A stretch of 64,000 nt of DNA from Dryas octopetala. Taxonomy: Eukaryota; Streptophyta; Magnoliopsida; Rosales; Rosaceae. Made by a program: the position numbers and the translations under genes. Shown here piece after piece: positions 10,936 to 22,724 of this stretch. Where the stretch lies: positions 7,626,001 to 7,690,000 of the forward strand of contig OY992832.1 in NCBI GenBank assembly GCA_963921425.1, in the 5' to 3' direction. Positions within the stretch are counted from its first letter, which is position 1. Every line of letters begins with the position of its first letter. A model generated the notes under the pieces. The model saw only the letters and a program-made list of their open reading frames with translations. It had not been told where the DNA came from and searched no databases.

Positions 10936-11145
10936 CTGTCTATATATATATATATAAAGTGAGAAGGGGAAGTAAAATGGTTAAATTTGTCAATTCCAAA
11001 AATACCCCTATTAAAAAAAGAAATAACTCTAAAATATTCTAATATAATAAGGGCGAAACAGTAAAAGTCAACTGCGTTTGTTATATATATAAGTGATGTA
11101 CATACTTATAGGTAAATCTTTTTTATACTTAACAGTTAAGCAACA

Positions 11146-11766
11146 TGGCGAGCTATTGCAGAGATGAAATCATTAAAATGGGAACGCTACCAAGTCAAAA
11201 GGGCAGATCAAACTGGTTTTGTATCTCCACTCAATTCTCTTTTTACAAGCTTCAAGATCTCAGTTATCTGCAAAAGCATGGGAAAAAGCTGGATTAATAC
11301 ACAGACTTCTTTTTTTGTATATATATATATATATACATACATAACATACAAATAATTTGGACTTCAATAAGTGAAACTAATATGAAATGCAATCAATTTG
11401 ATTTGGATTTACTAGCAATTAGCATTGCCTATTGTAAATTAAGTTTGTAATTAATGTCAAATTAGATATATTAACTGTTAGTTACTTTATTTAATGTAAA
11501 TTAGATTTAAATTCATATGTAAAACGTTGTCCAAGATTAAAAACTAAATGAACCAAAGATGTTTTTTCACCTTAGTGTTAAAGTTGCCATCGGTAGTTCA
11601 GTACGCACTGTATTCACCATATGTCGTCCATTTGTCATTTGTTCATGAAGTTAATTAGTGTAATTGATGCATTATTGATTGATTTACCTTTTTTTTTTTT
11701 TTTTTTTTCACAATTTTCATGTTTCAATTAAGTCAACTTCCATCATTTCCATTGATTATTAGCAAT
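11146..11766. repeat. copy of the 22968-23575 segment
   Basis: High identity in direct orientation to a segment inside the last intron of the WPP-associated gene (gagctattgcagagatgaaa onward). Together with the next block it forms the residue of a larger duplication. Confidence 0.85.
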
Positions 11767-11784
11767 ATTTTCGCGAGGGAACGT

Positions 11785-12336
11785 TCAATGTCAATGGTCT
11801 CAATAGGCCACAGGGAGAGGGAACGTTCTCCAGAGAAAATCATGTCCACAATCCGAAATCTCATCCATCTCAAAAATGTCATTAGGTGGACCATCTCCGA
11901 TCACCACACCACCACCACTTTCATAGTACATACTTGAGCTATTGTCTTGAAACTTTTATCTCTCCCCGAAAATAAGCAGAAGTGGTGATTTGTAGTGCTT
12001 CAAGTCTTCCCACAATGGCCTCACATGCAAAAAAGAATTATCAACTCCATGATGTATTATTCAGAATGTATGTTGTGTGAGAAACACATATTCAAGTAAA
12101 TAACTAAGTACTATGGTAAGCAAGCTTACTGCTGCCTCCAAATACTTTAAGCAGACATAATTTCCGCAAGACTCTGCACATCTTAATGATGCAGCCAGCC
12201 CGAAACTATCTGACAAGATTGGGGATGAACTCTTAAGCTGTTCAAATTATTCATACAGTTAGAATTTTTTAACAAAATAAAGGCAATCGTATAATCCAAA
12301 CACTATTTAAGGAGAAAAATCTTAAAATCACCGTGA
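11785..12336. repeat. copy of the 30150-30690 segment
   Basis: High identity in direct orientation to 30150-30690, including the orphan exon. The exon copy here has a stop soon after WRTFPLPV. The 6.6 kb between the two source segments, which holds most of the WPP-associated gene, is absent. Confidence 0.85.
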
Positions 12337-12640
12337 CCAACTTACCAAGTACCAACTCCTTCTTACACCATATATAATATGTTATGTAGCTTCAATTCTT
12401 GGGCAAATGAGTGGCCAACAATGGAAATTCTCGGGCAAATGGAGTTGAGAAAAGTGAATGAATACTGGAATCACAGGCTTACGGTCTCTCGTTCAACGTT
12501 TAATTGGCAGTGTTAGTGAAATCAAGCAGTGTTCATTTGAGTCAAGTTGCTGTCTAGGACTAGAACTCTAGAAGAAATGAACATGACTGGAATGAAAGCT
12601 ATAAATTAAGTGTATACAATGAAAACTAGGTGCATGCTAT
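12337..12640. repeat. segment duplicated at 6708-6993 and 7935-7970
   Basis: Uninterrupted copy that supplies the empty site for the solo LTR at 6994. Confidence 0.85.
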
Positions 12641-12900
12641 TTTGTGTTTTTTTTTTTGTTTGTGCTAAGATGATCTTATATGACCTTATTTTGTATGTTT
12701 TTTTTCCTTATTATTTCATGCATAGTGGGCTGTTCTACAATCTAGCTTATCGTGCACACCAAATTATGCTGACAGTTTGACACTGACTAACTATTTCAAA
12801 AAAATTCCCATAAGAAATTTGGCATGTAACTGATCACGTAATCAAAGTCTAAAGACTTGGACTAGTTTGAAAATAATTTAGTATTGTTGGTAGATATAAT

Positions 12901-13206
12901 CAAGGGTTTAAATTTCGAAAATTTCGGCGAAATTTTGCCGAAATTTTCAATTTGAGGAGGGATCGAAATCGAAACGTAGTTTTGTTAAATTTTTGAAATT
13001 TTTGAAATTTCGCCAAAGTTTTCGCTGGCAGCGGCAGGGGGAGATCGAGGGAGAAAGTGGAGGGGCGGCGGCAGGGGGTGGCCGGGGGGCGCAGCAGGAG
13101 GGAGATCGAGGGCGCGGCAGGGGGGAATGCGGCAGGGGGGAACGCGGCAGTGCGGCGCGGCAGGGGGGAGAAAGTGGTGAGGGTGAGGTGGCTTGGTGAT
13201 GGATTG

Positions 13207-13269
<63 letters not shown>

Positions 13270-14065
13270 ACGAAGAGATAAGAAAAACTGGAGATGGAGA
13301 CTACGGGGGAAAGGAAAAGGAAGGAAAAAAAAAGGAAAAGAAAAAAGGAGAAAAAAAAGAAGGAAAAAAAAAGAAAAGAAAAAAGGAAAAAAAAAAGAAG
13401 GAAAAAAAAAAAGAAAAGAAAAAAGGAAAAAAAAAAGAAAAAAGAAAAAAAAGGGAAAGAAATAATAAAAAAGAGAAAAAAATTAAAAGGTTTAGGGTTG
13501 ATTGGGGTTTGAGGCATTTGGGCAATTGTAAAGAAAAAAAATGGTTTTGAATTTTTTTTGACCATTTTGAAGTTTCGTTTAGTTATTTTTAAACCCTAAA
13601 TCAATAAACTTTAATATATTTTTATATAAAAAATAATTAAAAATACCATAAAGGGCCTAAATCCTAATATCATATACCATATCCTAAACAATATAGAGTA
13701 TAGATTATAAAATATATAGGGTTTAATGTATAGATTATAGAGTATAAATAATATACTAATTTCATTTATTCATTATACTAATTTTATTTAACAGTATTTG
13801 TCTCCAGCGCACATTATATTCATCTTATATCACATGAAGCCTACTATATATATAATTAGTTTCTTCAATGTTTTTTATCAATTGAGTAGATAATATGTTA
13901 AATAAACATATGGCAAAGTTTCATTCAAAATTTCCGTATTTTGATAGTAACTTTCATCGTTTCCATCTAATTTTTGTCGAAATTTAAAAATCTTTGAAAT
14001 TTCCGTCGAAATTTCCATCGAAATTTCCATCGAAATTTCCTCGAAACCCGAAATTTTATTCCTTG
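12901..14065. mobile_element. non-autonomous hAT-like element, 1165 bp
   Basis: The ends caagggtttaaatttcg and (reverse complement) caaggaataaaatttcg are inverted, rich in the motif cgaaattt, and flanked by the 8 bp duplication GATATAAT (12893-12900 and 14066-14073). The interior holds a (GA)n run at about 13209-13264 and a long homopurine tract of A and G near 13305-13465. There is no transposase; the long Phe- or Lys-rich open frames are composition artefacts. A second family member is at 58983-60314. Confidence 0.85.
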
Positions 14066-14545
14066 GATATAATATAAAGCAGCTATGGGGAATTGGGAAA
14101 AAAAGGAGATAAAGAACAGAATTTCATTTCCTTGAAAAACAACATATCATTGATATTGAAAAACAACGTATCATTGAAAAAAAGTAGCTTGTCATGGCTT
14201 TATCAATTATGTGATGGGATGAGTAGGTCATGGCTTTATCAATTCTGTAAATTACTAAAGTGTGAGCCTCATCATCTCATCTCATAGTGGAAGGCCTCAT
14301 CTCACATTTATTGGGGCTTAACTTTGATGTTAAGTTCTGCCTCATCTCATCGTTGGTGTTTCTTCTTCTTTTCTTTTTTTTATAGAAAGAAGGTTATTTT
14401 TGGTACAAAGAAGGTTAAAGAAGTAGAGATTGAAAATCCAATGCAAGCTACTACTCATTGTTATCTTATAAATGTTAAACAAAGTTTTAAGCACGATCTC
14501 GACACGTCTTGCATGCACTTAGGGTAGATTCAAATCAAACTAAAC

Positions 14546-14938
14546 ATGGTCACCCTCATCCTCATCCTCAATTGGTTTGCACCTCAAGGTTGTCTTGGTA
14601 ACCAGGCCCAAGGAGAAAATTTTGAACGCCGTGAATATGATTTGAGAAAAGGCAGCAGAGTAAGCCATCTAAGCCATCTAAGGCAGCAGAGTAACGCTGG
14701 AAATCTAGTCATGTTGCTGATTCTAGATCAAGAGGTAGGGGTAGAAATACAAACTGGTCAATCCAAGGCATTAAGCTTTGGTTCTGATCATGAACTTGGG
14801 CTGTCTTCTGATGTGGATGATGATCTAAATGAAAATTTTGGATCGAGGAAAGGTAAATTCAATAAATCAGGTTATGGGAGAAAAGATTTTCAAAGGAGAG
14901 GAAATTTTGATGTTCAAGATGATTCGGTTTCTGGTTAG
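14546..14938 (+). pseudogene. gene fragment, possibly from a DEAD-box RNA helicase N-terminal region
   Basis: The end of this open frame reads GSRKGKFNKSGYGRKDFQRR, an RG/K-rich low-complexity stretch of the sort found in N-terminal extensions of some plant DEAD-box helicases. No helicase motif follows. An adjacent frame carries SRSRGRGRN, suggesting a frameshift. Part of it (cgggttatgggagaaaagat) is repeated near 15059, so the fragment was itself duplicated. The parent assignment is tentative. Confidence 0.4.
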
Positions 14939-15301
14939 AGTGTATATCGGTTATACTTATACCCAATAATTTTTCATTCATATCGATCTTCCATTTACAT
15001 GCATGTTAAGTACTCTATATATGTAAATTTTTTATCCAGGAAAGGTAAATTGAATAAATCGGGTTATGGGAGAAAAGATTTTCAAAGGAGATCGAGGAAA
15101 TTTTGATATTCAAGATGGTACAATGTATATCGATTATACTCAATAATTTTTCATGATCATATTCTCCATCTACCTACATGTTAAGTACTCTATATGTGTG
15201 TGTGTGTGTGTGAATGTAACAAGAGATGACTATATACCACCCATGATTGATTGATTGTATGGATGATGTAGAAGGGGCTGTGGTTGCTGCATGTACGATT
15301 C

Positions 15302-16180
15302 AACAGTAGATTTGGATTCCGTTCAAGACAGGGAATAGAAATACCACCCGATATATGATTCGGTATTTCAATTCTGGAAGGAATTAATTCCGGTCAATTT
15401 TAGTCATGTTAAGTTGTTAACCAAACACTACGTACATATCCTTGAGTCGGTTTAAAATGCTTTCCTAGTTTTTGGTGAAAAGAATGGTTTCCTAGTTGGA
15501 AGAGGAAATTAATGTTGTTTATTAACAGTAGATTTGGATTCCGTTCAAGACAGGGAATAGAAATATCACCCGATATATGATTCGGTATTTCAATTCTGGA
15601 AGGAATTAATTCCGGTCAATTTTGATCATGTTAAGTTGTTAACCAAACACTACGTACATATCCTTGAGTCGGTTTAAAATGCTTTCCTAGTTTTTGGTGA
15701 AAAGAATGGTTTCCTAGTTGGAAGAGGAAATTAATATTGTTTATTAACAGTAGATTTGGATTCCGTTCAAGACAGGGAATAGAAATACCACCCGATATAT
15801 GATTTGGTATTTCAATTCTGGAAGGAATTAATTCCGGTCAATTTTGGTCATGTTAAGTTGTTAACCAAACACTACGTACATATCCTTGAGTCGGTTTAAA
15901 ACAGTAGTGCTAGATATACCACATTTTTATACCATAATTTCATACCACCTTATGTGGCAACTTACATGGCATTCCTACATTGGATACTAAAAAATAAAAA
16001 TAAAAACCCAAAAAGAAAAAGAAAAACTTTGTCCAATAAAGTAATGACACGTGAGATGGTATAAGAATGTGGTATAAGAAATGTGGTAAGAATAGCATTA
16101 TTCCGGTTTAAAATGCTTTCCTAGTTTTTGGTGAAAAAAATGGTTTCCTAGTTGGAAGAGGAAATTAATATTGTTTATTG
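15302..16180. repeat. 222 bp segment in three direct copies upstream of F-box 2
   Basis: Copies begin at 15302, 15524 and 15746 (aacagtagatttggattccg), with a period of 222 bp and few differences. Unit A has the segment once. The third copy is interrupted by a MITE and resumes at 16114. All lie within 1 kb upstream of the F-box 2 ATG, so the promoter was lengthened relative to copy 1. Confidence 0.92.
15902..16103. mobile_element. 202 bp MITE, Mutator-like
   Basis: Inverted termini: cagtagtgctagatatacca at the left and (reverse complement) gaataatgctattcttacca at the right. An exact 10 bp target duplication CGGTTTAAAA lies at 15892-15901 and 16104-16113. The two neighbouring 222 bp copies and unit A show the empty site. 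The duplication length suggests a MULE-type family. Confidence 0.9.
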
Positions 16181-16345
16181 TATGTGCCATTAGGGTTGAA
16201 TATAATGCTATAAAAGCATAAGCAAGCAACGTGAGGATGGTTGTGCCGCACCAATCTCCAGACTCCTCCAGCCGCTCAGCCACCGCTTGCCTCCACTTGC
16301 CTCCGGTCCATTGCACACGTCCCAGTTAGATACGTACAGTATACA

Positions 16346-17584
16346 ATGGTGGCAAAATACTTGCCCTTGAATGTGCTGCTGGATATTCTTTGCAGACTCC
16401 CTGTGAAATCTTTAAAGCGGTTCCAATGTATTTGCAAATCTTGGAATCAAAACTTGAGAACCCCATATTTTGTCACCCAACACCTCCACTTCCAACGCAA
16501 AAACAACAACAATAATTGCATTCTTGTTTCCTATCATAATGCTGATAAGTATGACTCTCCCAAACCCAGGTCTTATTTCACCTTACTTCATTTAAACGAA
16601 ACCACCGATGGTATTATTTCTTTTCAATGGCTAAATCTTTCAACTTGTTTTAAGGTAGGGGCTTTTCTTAGAGGTCCATTTAATGGCATATATTGTCTTA
16701 GTAATGGAAATCTCTTTGCATTGGTGAATGTTGCATCAAGAGAATTCAAGCTTCTTCCAGATCATCCAACTATCTCGCCTCGTCCTGGTTATGTCTCAAT
16801 AGAAGTAATTGAATTTGGTTTTGATCCTAAAACCAACGATTATAAGGTGGTTTTCTTTACAACTCTCGTTCATATGAACAGGAATAGAAAAGAGATCTCC
16901 CAGCTGGCTCTAGTGTATAGCTTAAGTTCTAATTCGTGGAGAAAGCTAAATGATACTTTGCTGGATCCTACTCATGTTATTGTTCCATGTGCATCTTGGA
17001 GTGACACCTATGTTGATGGAAATGTTCACTTGCAGGCTCATGACGATGGTGTTGATAAATCCTTTATTCTTTCTTTTAGCATGGTTGATGAAGTATTTCG
17101 AAAGATAAAACTTCCAGAATTAAATCGGAGGAAAGTGTGGCAACTTGGAATTGTAGCGTATAATGGATTACTTTCTATTATTGTTTGTCCATATGCAAAA
17201 TCTTCACCATCACGTCATGATAAATTTTTTGACATATGGGTTATGCAAGACTATGGTAATGATGAGTCTTGGACTAAGCAATTTAAGATTGGACCATTTG
17301 GACATGATGTAATTATGCTAGGACCTTGGCCAAATGACCGATTTCTTTTGGGTAATGACGATGGAGAAGTTGTTATATATGACCCAAGCACCCAAAAGGA
17401 GAAGAAGATTTTCGATGAAGACCCCACCGTGCAAGCTCGCATCTACTCAGAGAGCCTGGTTTCATTGATAGGGAATGAACGAAATGAGAAGAATATATTA
17501 TTTGATATAGTTGAAGGTCATCCGTCACCCACAAACCCAGATGAAATTAAGGATTACATGCCAGTTGCAGGTTCTTATATTTAG
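16346..17584 (+). CDS. F-box protein, F-box/kelch-associated (FBA) type, copy 2
   Basis: Paralog of the gene at 1285, also 412 aa from the ATG at 16346, with the same F-box (residues 4-44) and associated domain, hence the same predicted SCF adaptor role. The proteins differ at only six positions: residues 66 (G/A), 106 (N/A), 150 (D/V), 153 (L/E), 180 (K/N) and 208 (H/P). After about residue 240 both protein and 3' flank are essentially identical, and the same candidate 3' splice sites are present. The upstream region differs strongly because of the 222 bp triplication and the MITE, so expression may differ. No disabling change is seen. Confidence 0.88.
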   Translation: MVAKYLPLNVLLDILCRLPVKSLKRFQCICKSWNQNLRTPYFVTQHLHFQRKNNNNNCILVSYHNADKYDSPKPRSYFTLLHLNETTDGIISFQWLNLSTCFKVGAFLRGPFNGIYCLSNGNLFALVNVASREFKLLPDHPTISPRPGYVSIEVIEFGFDPKTNDYKVVFFTTLVHMNRNRKEISQLALVYSLSSNSWRKLNDTLLDPTHVIVPCASWSDTYVDGNVHLQAHDDGVDKSFILSFSMVDEVFRKIKLPELNRRKVWQLGIVAYNGLLSIIVCPYAKSSPSRHDKFFDIWVMQDYGNDESWTKQFKIGPFGHDVIMLGPWPNDRFLLGNDDGEVVIYDPSTQKEKKIFDEDPTVQARIYSESLVSLIGNERNEKNILFDIVEGHPSPTNPDEIKDYMPVAGSYI

Positions 17585-17907
17585 CCTTTAAATAATTATT
17601 TTGTTCCCTTGAGTTGATATATATGTATGATCCTGGTTATTGATCTGGAGTTTAATTCTGATCTATGTTTGAATGTTGTGGCAGCTGCGTGGAAACCCTA
17701 CTTGGGACAAGAAGGCCAAGACTGTCCCTGATTTGGCCTGGGCTGATCGATGGATCGAGGAGTACTAGTAAACCATGTCATGTGTGGATTCTGCAGCTAG
17801 CCATATATATATGAAAACCCCATGCATCATATCAGTTATTGGGATGTAGATCGATCAGTTACTTGCATGTTTTTTGTATGCTTCTTGTTGCATAATTTTT
17901 ATTTGTC

Positions 17908-18500
17908 AGAAAGGTGGGTGCCAATTAGTTCTGTGGCAACTTTTCTCTTGTGTGATGGTGAAGCTTTTGCTTTGGATTTAGTAAAGTTGGAGTTTTTTTT
18001 TTTTTTTTTTAGCCACAGTAAAGTTGGGGTTTAGATTCAAAGGATAGTCTTTTTTCTTAGTCCCGGAGCTGATAAGAATAGTATTATTTTTGCTGTGTTG
18101 CCAAAAGTAGCTTGTTATGGGCCTTATGGCTTTATCAATTATGTGATGGGATGAGTAGGCCGGTCATGCATTATCATTATCATTAAGAATCTGTAAATTG
18201 TTGGCCTCATTGAGGCTTAACTTTAATGTTAAGTTAGTTCTAGGCTTCTAGCTGCCTCATATATTGTTGGTGTTTCTTCTTTTTTTATAGAAAGAAGGTT
18301 AAAGAAAGAGAGATTGAAAATCCAATGCAAACTATTATTCATTGTTTTGCACTCAAAACAAGTCAAATCCGAACACAACATGATTAAACTTGAATATTCA
18401 GGCTTGAACTTGGTAGATTCAAATCAAACTAAACTTGGTCACCCTCATCCTTAACCTCAATTGGTTTGCACCTCAATCTTGCATTAGTTATATTAAGAAG
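17908..18500 (+). repeat. partial F-box unit C, gene absent
   Basis: Repeats the start of unit A (cagaaaggtgggtgccaatt) and then sequence like 14210-14460. It shows a third unit in tandem that lacks an F-box gene. Confidence 0.7.
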
Positions 18501-18720
18501 CTCTTGGGGTCAAGGTACATACCATTATGCTTATATATTGTGATCTTAGTCGTGATATCTATCCACGTGTTTGAAGCCGATAAGATAACTTTAAACCCAA
18601 TCTTCCAATGACATTCTGCTTTGACCTCTCTCTACAGAGCTGAGAGCCTACTGAGACCCTGAGAGCTTAACAAAATAGGACCAAGGAAAATTCCTAGTTT
18701 GCAGTTTGCTCTCCATAAAA

Positions 18721-21700
18721 AGGGTCAATTACTCAGAGGCCCACATTTGCCACTGCCTGAGCGTCCTATCAACTCTCCGGTGCAGTTCCGTGGTCACCAT
18801 CACCGGCAACCGGCAAAAGACCAGCAAGGAATTCGTGGAGGGCGTAATGGGCCAGGCCCAAGGCCTGCTCCAACTGGGCCTCTGTTCCGGTGACATCGTT
18901 GCCATTGTTGCCTTCAACAGGTTCTGCTTCACTTCTTCGCCAGAAACTGAAAACAATTTTCCACCAAAATGCTTTTCGAAAACACTTTTCAAAAAGACAC
19001 TGCTACTGCTAAAAGTTCTGATATTTGATTTTGTTATGAACTTATGATCAGCGAGTGGTATTTGGAGTGGCTACTAGCAATTGCATTTGTTGGTGCTATA
19101 GCTGCTCCTCTTAATTACCGATGGGTACGTACTTGAACTTCAAATTTATATTAAATTATTAATCCTCACAATTACTTACTGCCCAAGTAAAACCAAATGT
19201 GACCCAACATTTGTGCTGTGCTTGTATTCATTGCAGAGCTACGAAGAGGCTGTTTTGGCAATGGGGGTAGTGAGGTCAGTAATGTTGGTGACTGAGGAGA
19301 GCTGTATCCCCTGGTATTCGAAGCTTCAACTTAGTGATGTACCTTCTCTGAGGTGGCATGTTTCGCTGGATTCAGCTTCGAATGGTATGTAGTTTCCAGG
19401 ACATGAATTTTACACTAAGAAAGTGTAAATAATTTAAAGCATTTCCCTTTGATTTACTAATTGGATTAATGGATTACTCTGAATTCTTCATTTGGGCAGT
19501 GTTAACTACGGCAACGATTAAAAAGCATTCAGAAAAGGCTGTACCTTTGGATTACTCCTGGGCACCTGAGGGTGCTGTAATTATATGCTTCACTTCTGGT
19601 ATAAGCTCTATACTCCATCTGTTCTTATGTATATATAGAGGGAGTACTAATGTTCTCTTGTTCAAATTAAAGTCACAGGATGTTCTGGAAAAAAAAAGGA
19701 CATAAGATAGGTTTTCAGAAATAAGTTGCAAGATTATCTGGCCATTTGTTAATTATTTATTTACTCTTGTTGAACAGGAACCTCTCTGGAAGGCCAAAGG
19801 GTGTTACCCTAAGCCACTCAGCTTTTATCATGCAGTCCCTAGCAAAAATTGCCATTGTTGGTTACGGTGAGGATGATGTATGCATATGTTCTTTCTATAC
19901 CTTGCAATATGACAATGTTTGTGAGTTGAACTGATGTGAGTAATACAGGTAAAGTCAAGGATGTTAAGATTAGAGTTTCACATGAAAGCAGGGTTTAACC
20001 ACAACTTTAATTAGCTAAAGGAACTGAATGAGTTTGAATGTTTAATTCTTTGGCTATCTGCAGGTTTATTTGCATACTGCTCCATTGTGCCACATTGGTG
20101 GTTTGTCATCAGCCCTAGCACTGCTAATGGTTGGAGCATGCCATGTCTTTATACCTAAGTTTGAGGCTAAATCTGCCATTGAAGCCATAAGGCAGCATAG
20201 TGTGACATCTCTAATCACCGTCCCTGCAATAATGGCTGATTTAGTCTTTAAATTCAGGTAAATGATAAATCTGTTGTTAGAAACACAAGTATGTGGAGAT
20301 TTCTTATCAGATTGTGCATAGAGAATAGCCATTATTTTGGATTCAATGTGTTCAAATAGAGTGAATCAATCAAAATGCCATATGATCTATTATTCAAGAA
20401 GTTATTTTTATGTAATGCACAAGTTCAAATAAAATCCACTTGGAAAGGCTTGTACTTTTTCCTCTACTAAATATTTAATTTTTCCAGTTATCTGAAAAGA
20501 GTGAGGCATGCATTGCAAAGCTTGGTGTTAGTGATTTTGCATTTATATTGTGCCTTGTGCACTTGTTTTTCTGAGGTCATGTTCTGAAAGCTGTCAGGGG
20601 GAAGGATACATGGAAAGGCATAGAGAGTGTCAAGAAGATATTAAATGGAGGTGGAGGTTTGTCAATTGAGCTTTGAATTGTTCCCACAAGCTAAGCTTTT
20701 CTCAGCTTATGGTAGGTCTCTCTTTATCCCAACCGGTTCCCTCATGCATATATTCCATTGCATTCTACATAGACATATATCTGTGTTACATTACACACCT
20801 CCAAAATTTGATCTGGAAACTTGTATCTATTTATAATTTTATAATGTATTGGTTTTGTTGAAAATTGACTTTGTGGGTGTTCATTTAGTTCCCCTTCAAA
20901 GATCCTCTTTTATAATATATGTGTGCTCTTACAATTTTGTTTCTCCTCTTACCTTCTAATGATGACGGAGGCATGCTCTTCATTAACCTTCATGACACTG
21001 TATGACCCAAGGGTTGACACCTCTGTCCAACCCCCTAAATTGCAGTCAGTTCACCAACCAAGAGGCATTTGTGTTGGCAAGCCTGCTCCTCTTGTCGAAT
21101 TAAAGATCTGTATCAATGGCTCTTCTCATGTGGGGAGGATTTTAACTAGAGGCCCTCATGTGATGCTTAGATATTGGAATCAAAGTCCACCAGAGGCATC
21201 AGAGTCCAGCAATGAAGTTTGGTTTGACACAGGTGACATTGGGTCCATTGATGAATATGGTAATGTATGGCTTGTTGGACGAGCAAATGGTCGAATCAAG
21301 AGCGGAGGGGAGAACATTTACCCTGAGGAGGTGATCATATTCTATATTGACCTCTGTGCTGTTTTGATTATTGAGAAATCAATGACGAAAAAATGGTATG
21401 CGAGGTTATATATAATCTTTCACAATATGTATGTGGGTTTCACTGTTACGTGGTGTATGTTGTGAGAGGGAGATTATTTGTAATCATTCCATACAACCAA
21501 GATTTCTTTTGTTGCAGATTACACCAATTCAGAAGAGTATATCTTTGGTTGGTTCATTTATGGATATCTTATTTGTTTCATTGTCAACCAAATTCTTATG
21601 AAGTGTTGTTTAATGATATAGGTAGAGACAATCCTATTACAACACCCAGGAGTCACCAGCGTTGTTGTTGTGGGAATTCCAGACGCTCGGCTCACAGAGA

Positions 21701-22073
21701 TGGTTGTTGCTTGTGTTCAAATAAGAGAAAACTGGCAATGGGTAAAAACAAGTATCAGACACTCTGCTGCAAAACAAATGCTTCACATTTCCAGTGAGAT
21801 CCTTTGGCAATATTGTAAAGAAAAGAACTTGACCGGGTATTGCTCTTCTAAAACCCTTGAGACTGGCTATTGAGATTCCTCAGATTTCCATTCTTGCTCT
21901 GTTTCTTTATGGTGGTTCACTTTTTCTTTATGGTCTTTTGCAGGTTTAAGATACCAAAAGCATCTATTTTATGGAAGAGGCCATTTCCACTAACCACGAC
22001 TGGAAAAATAAGAAGAGACCAAGTCCGGAGAGAAGCTATATCTCATTTCCAATATTTGACTAGCAATCTATGA
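18721..22073 (+). pseudogene. acyl-activating enzyme 14-like (2-succinylbenzoate-CoA ligase), disrupted
   Basis: AAE14 makes the CoA ester of o-succinylbenzoate in phylloquinone synthesis. Ten exons can be followed: 18721-18919 (VNYSEAHICHCLS), 19052-19124, 19237-19384, 19500-19598, 19778-19877, 20064-20257, 20598-20711, 20962-21330, 21622-21836, 21944-22073. AMP-binding hallmarks remain: SGRPKGVTLSHSA, WFDTGDIG, GRANGRIKSGGENIYPEE, PLTTTGKIRRDQVRR. The end SNL resembles a peroxisomal PTS1-type tripeptide. Lesions: the expected ATG is AGG at 18721; two extra bases shift the frame in the ATP-binding loop near 19784; a deletion in exon 7 gives a stop after GGGGLSIEL; the acceptor before exon 8 (20962) lacks AG. 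Exons keep good similarity, so the loss looks fairly recent. Confidence 0.85.
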
Positions 22074-22079
22074 TTTTTT

Positions 22080-22720
22080 TTTCTTAGGGTATATGATTGT
22101 TAAAATGAAGGTTACACGCTTCTATAATTTCCAAATCCCACTCCATTGTAATTCACCCAGGGATCATAATCATATGCTATGAATCATGATGATCAATCCT
22201 GCAATCATTCAAAACAGAGGCAAACAGGCAACACAGCATTTCATCACTATTCACCATTGTTGCCATGGCAAACTCAAATGAAAGCTCTACAAAAGTCACA
22301 AAATTTAAGCATAGAAAAATCATAGAGCCATCTGGTTAGCTAATCGCTTTCCCGCGATCGGAAAATCCACCAACTGATTTCATTGGTGTCTATGCCAAGA
22401 GAAATTACACGTATGATGTATGGCGGCTACAATATCAGCATAGATGAAACGAATATATAAATATGTTAGTAAAAAATAAAATAAAAATCTATTCTGCTGG
22501 CACATATACAACACATACTCTAAACCTATACGAAACAGGGGAAATTGAAACAAAAACTTCCAGCCATGGAGAAGGCAATTGTGGTTTACTGCAGACACGA
22601 GGTTTATCTTGGCTCCAAGACAAAAAAAATTGCGTAGAGAACTCATTTCACAAAAAACAAACTCACTATGTCGCACTGCCAATATAGGTTGCAGCCATTT
22701 GGCATCTCTATCTCTTCATC
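22080..22720. other. intergenic between convergent genes
   Basis: 3' flanks of the AAE14-like locus (plus) and the WPP-associated gene (minus). No further gene recognised. Confidence 0.4.
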
Positions 22721-22724
22721 AAAT

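Larger units (their letters stand above)
14175..17900 (+). repeat. F-box duplication unit B
   Basis: Second copy of the F-box unit, with extra material that unit A lacks: a helicase-like fragment, a triplicated 222 bp promoter segment and a MITE. Confidence 0.8.

Noticed and set aside
12900..13565. 221-codon minus-strand frame, Phe/Ser-rich
   Set aside because: Translation of the homopurine tract of the hAT-like element; composition artefact.
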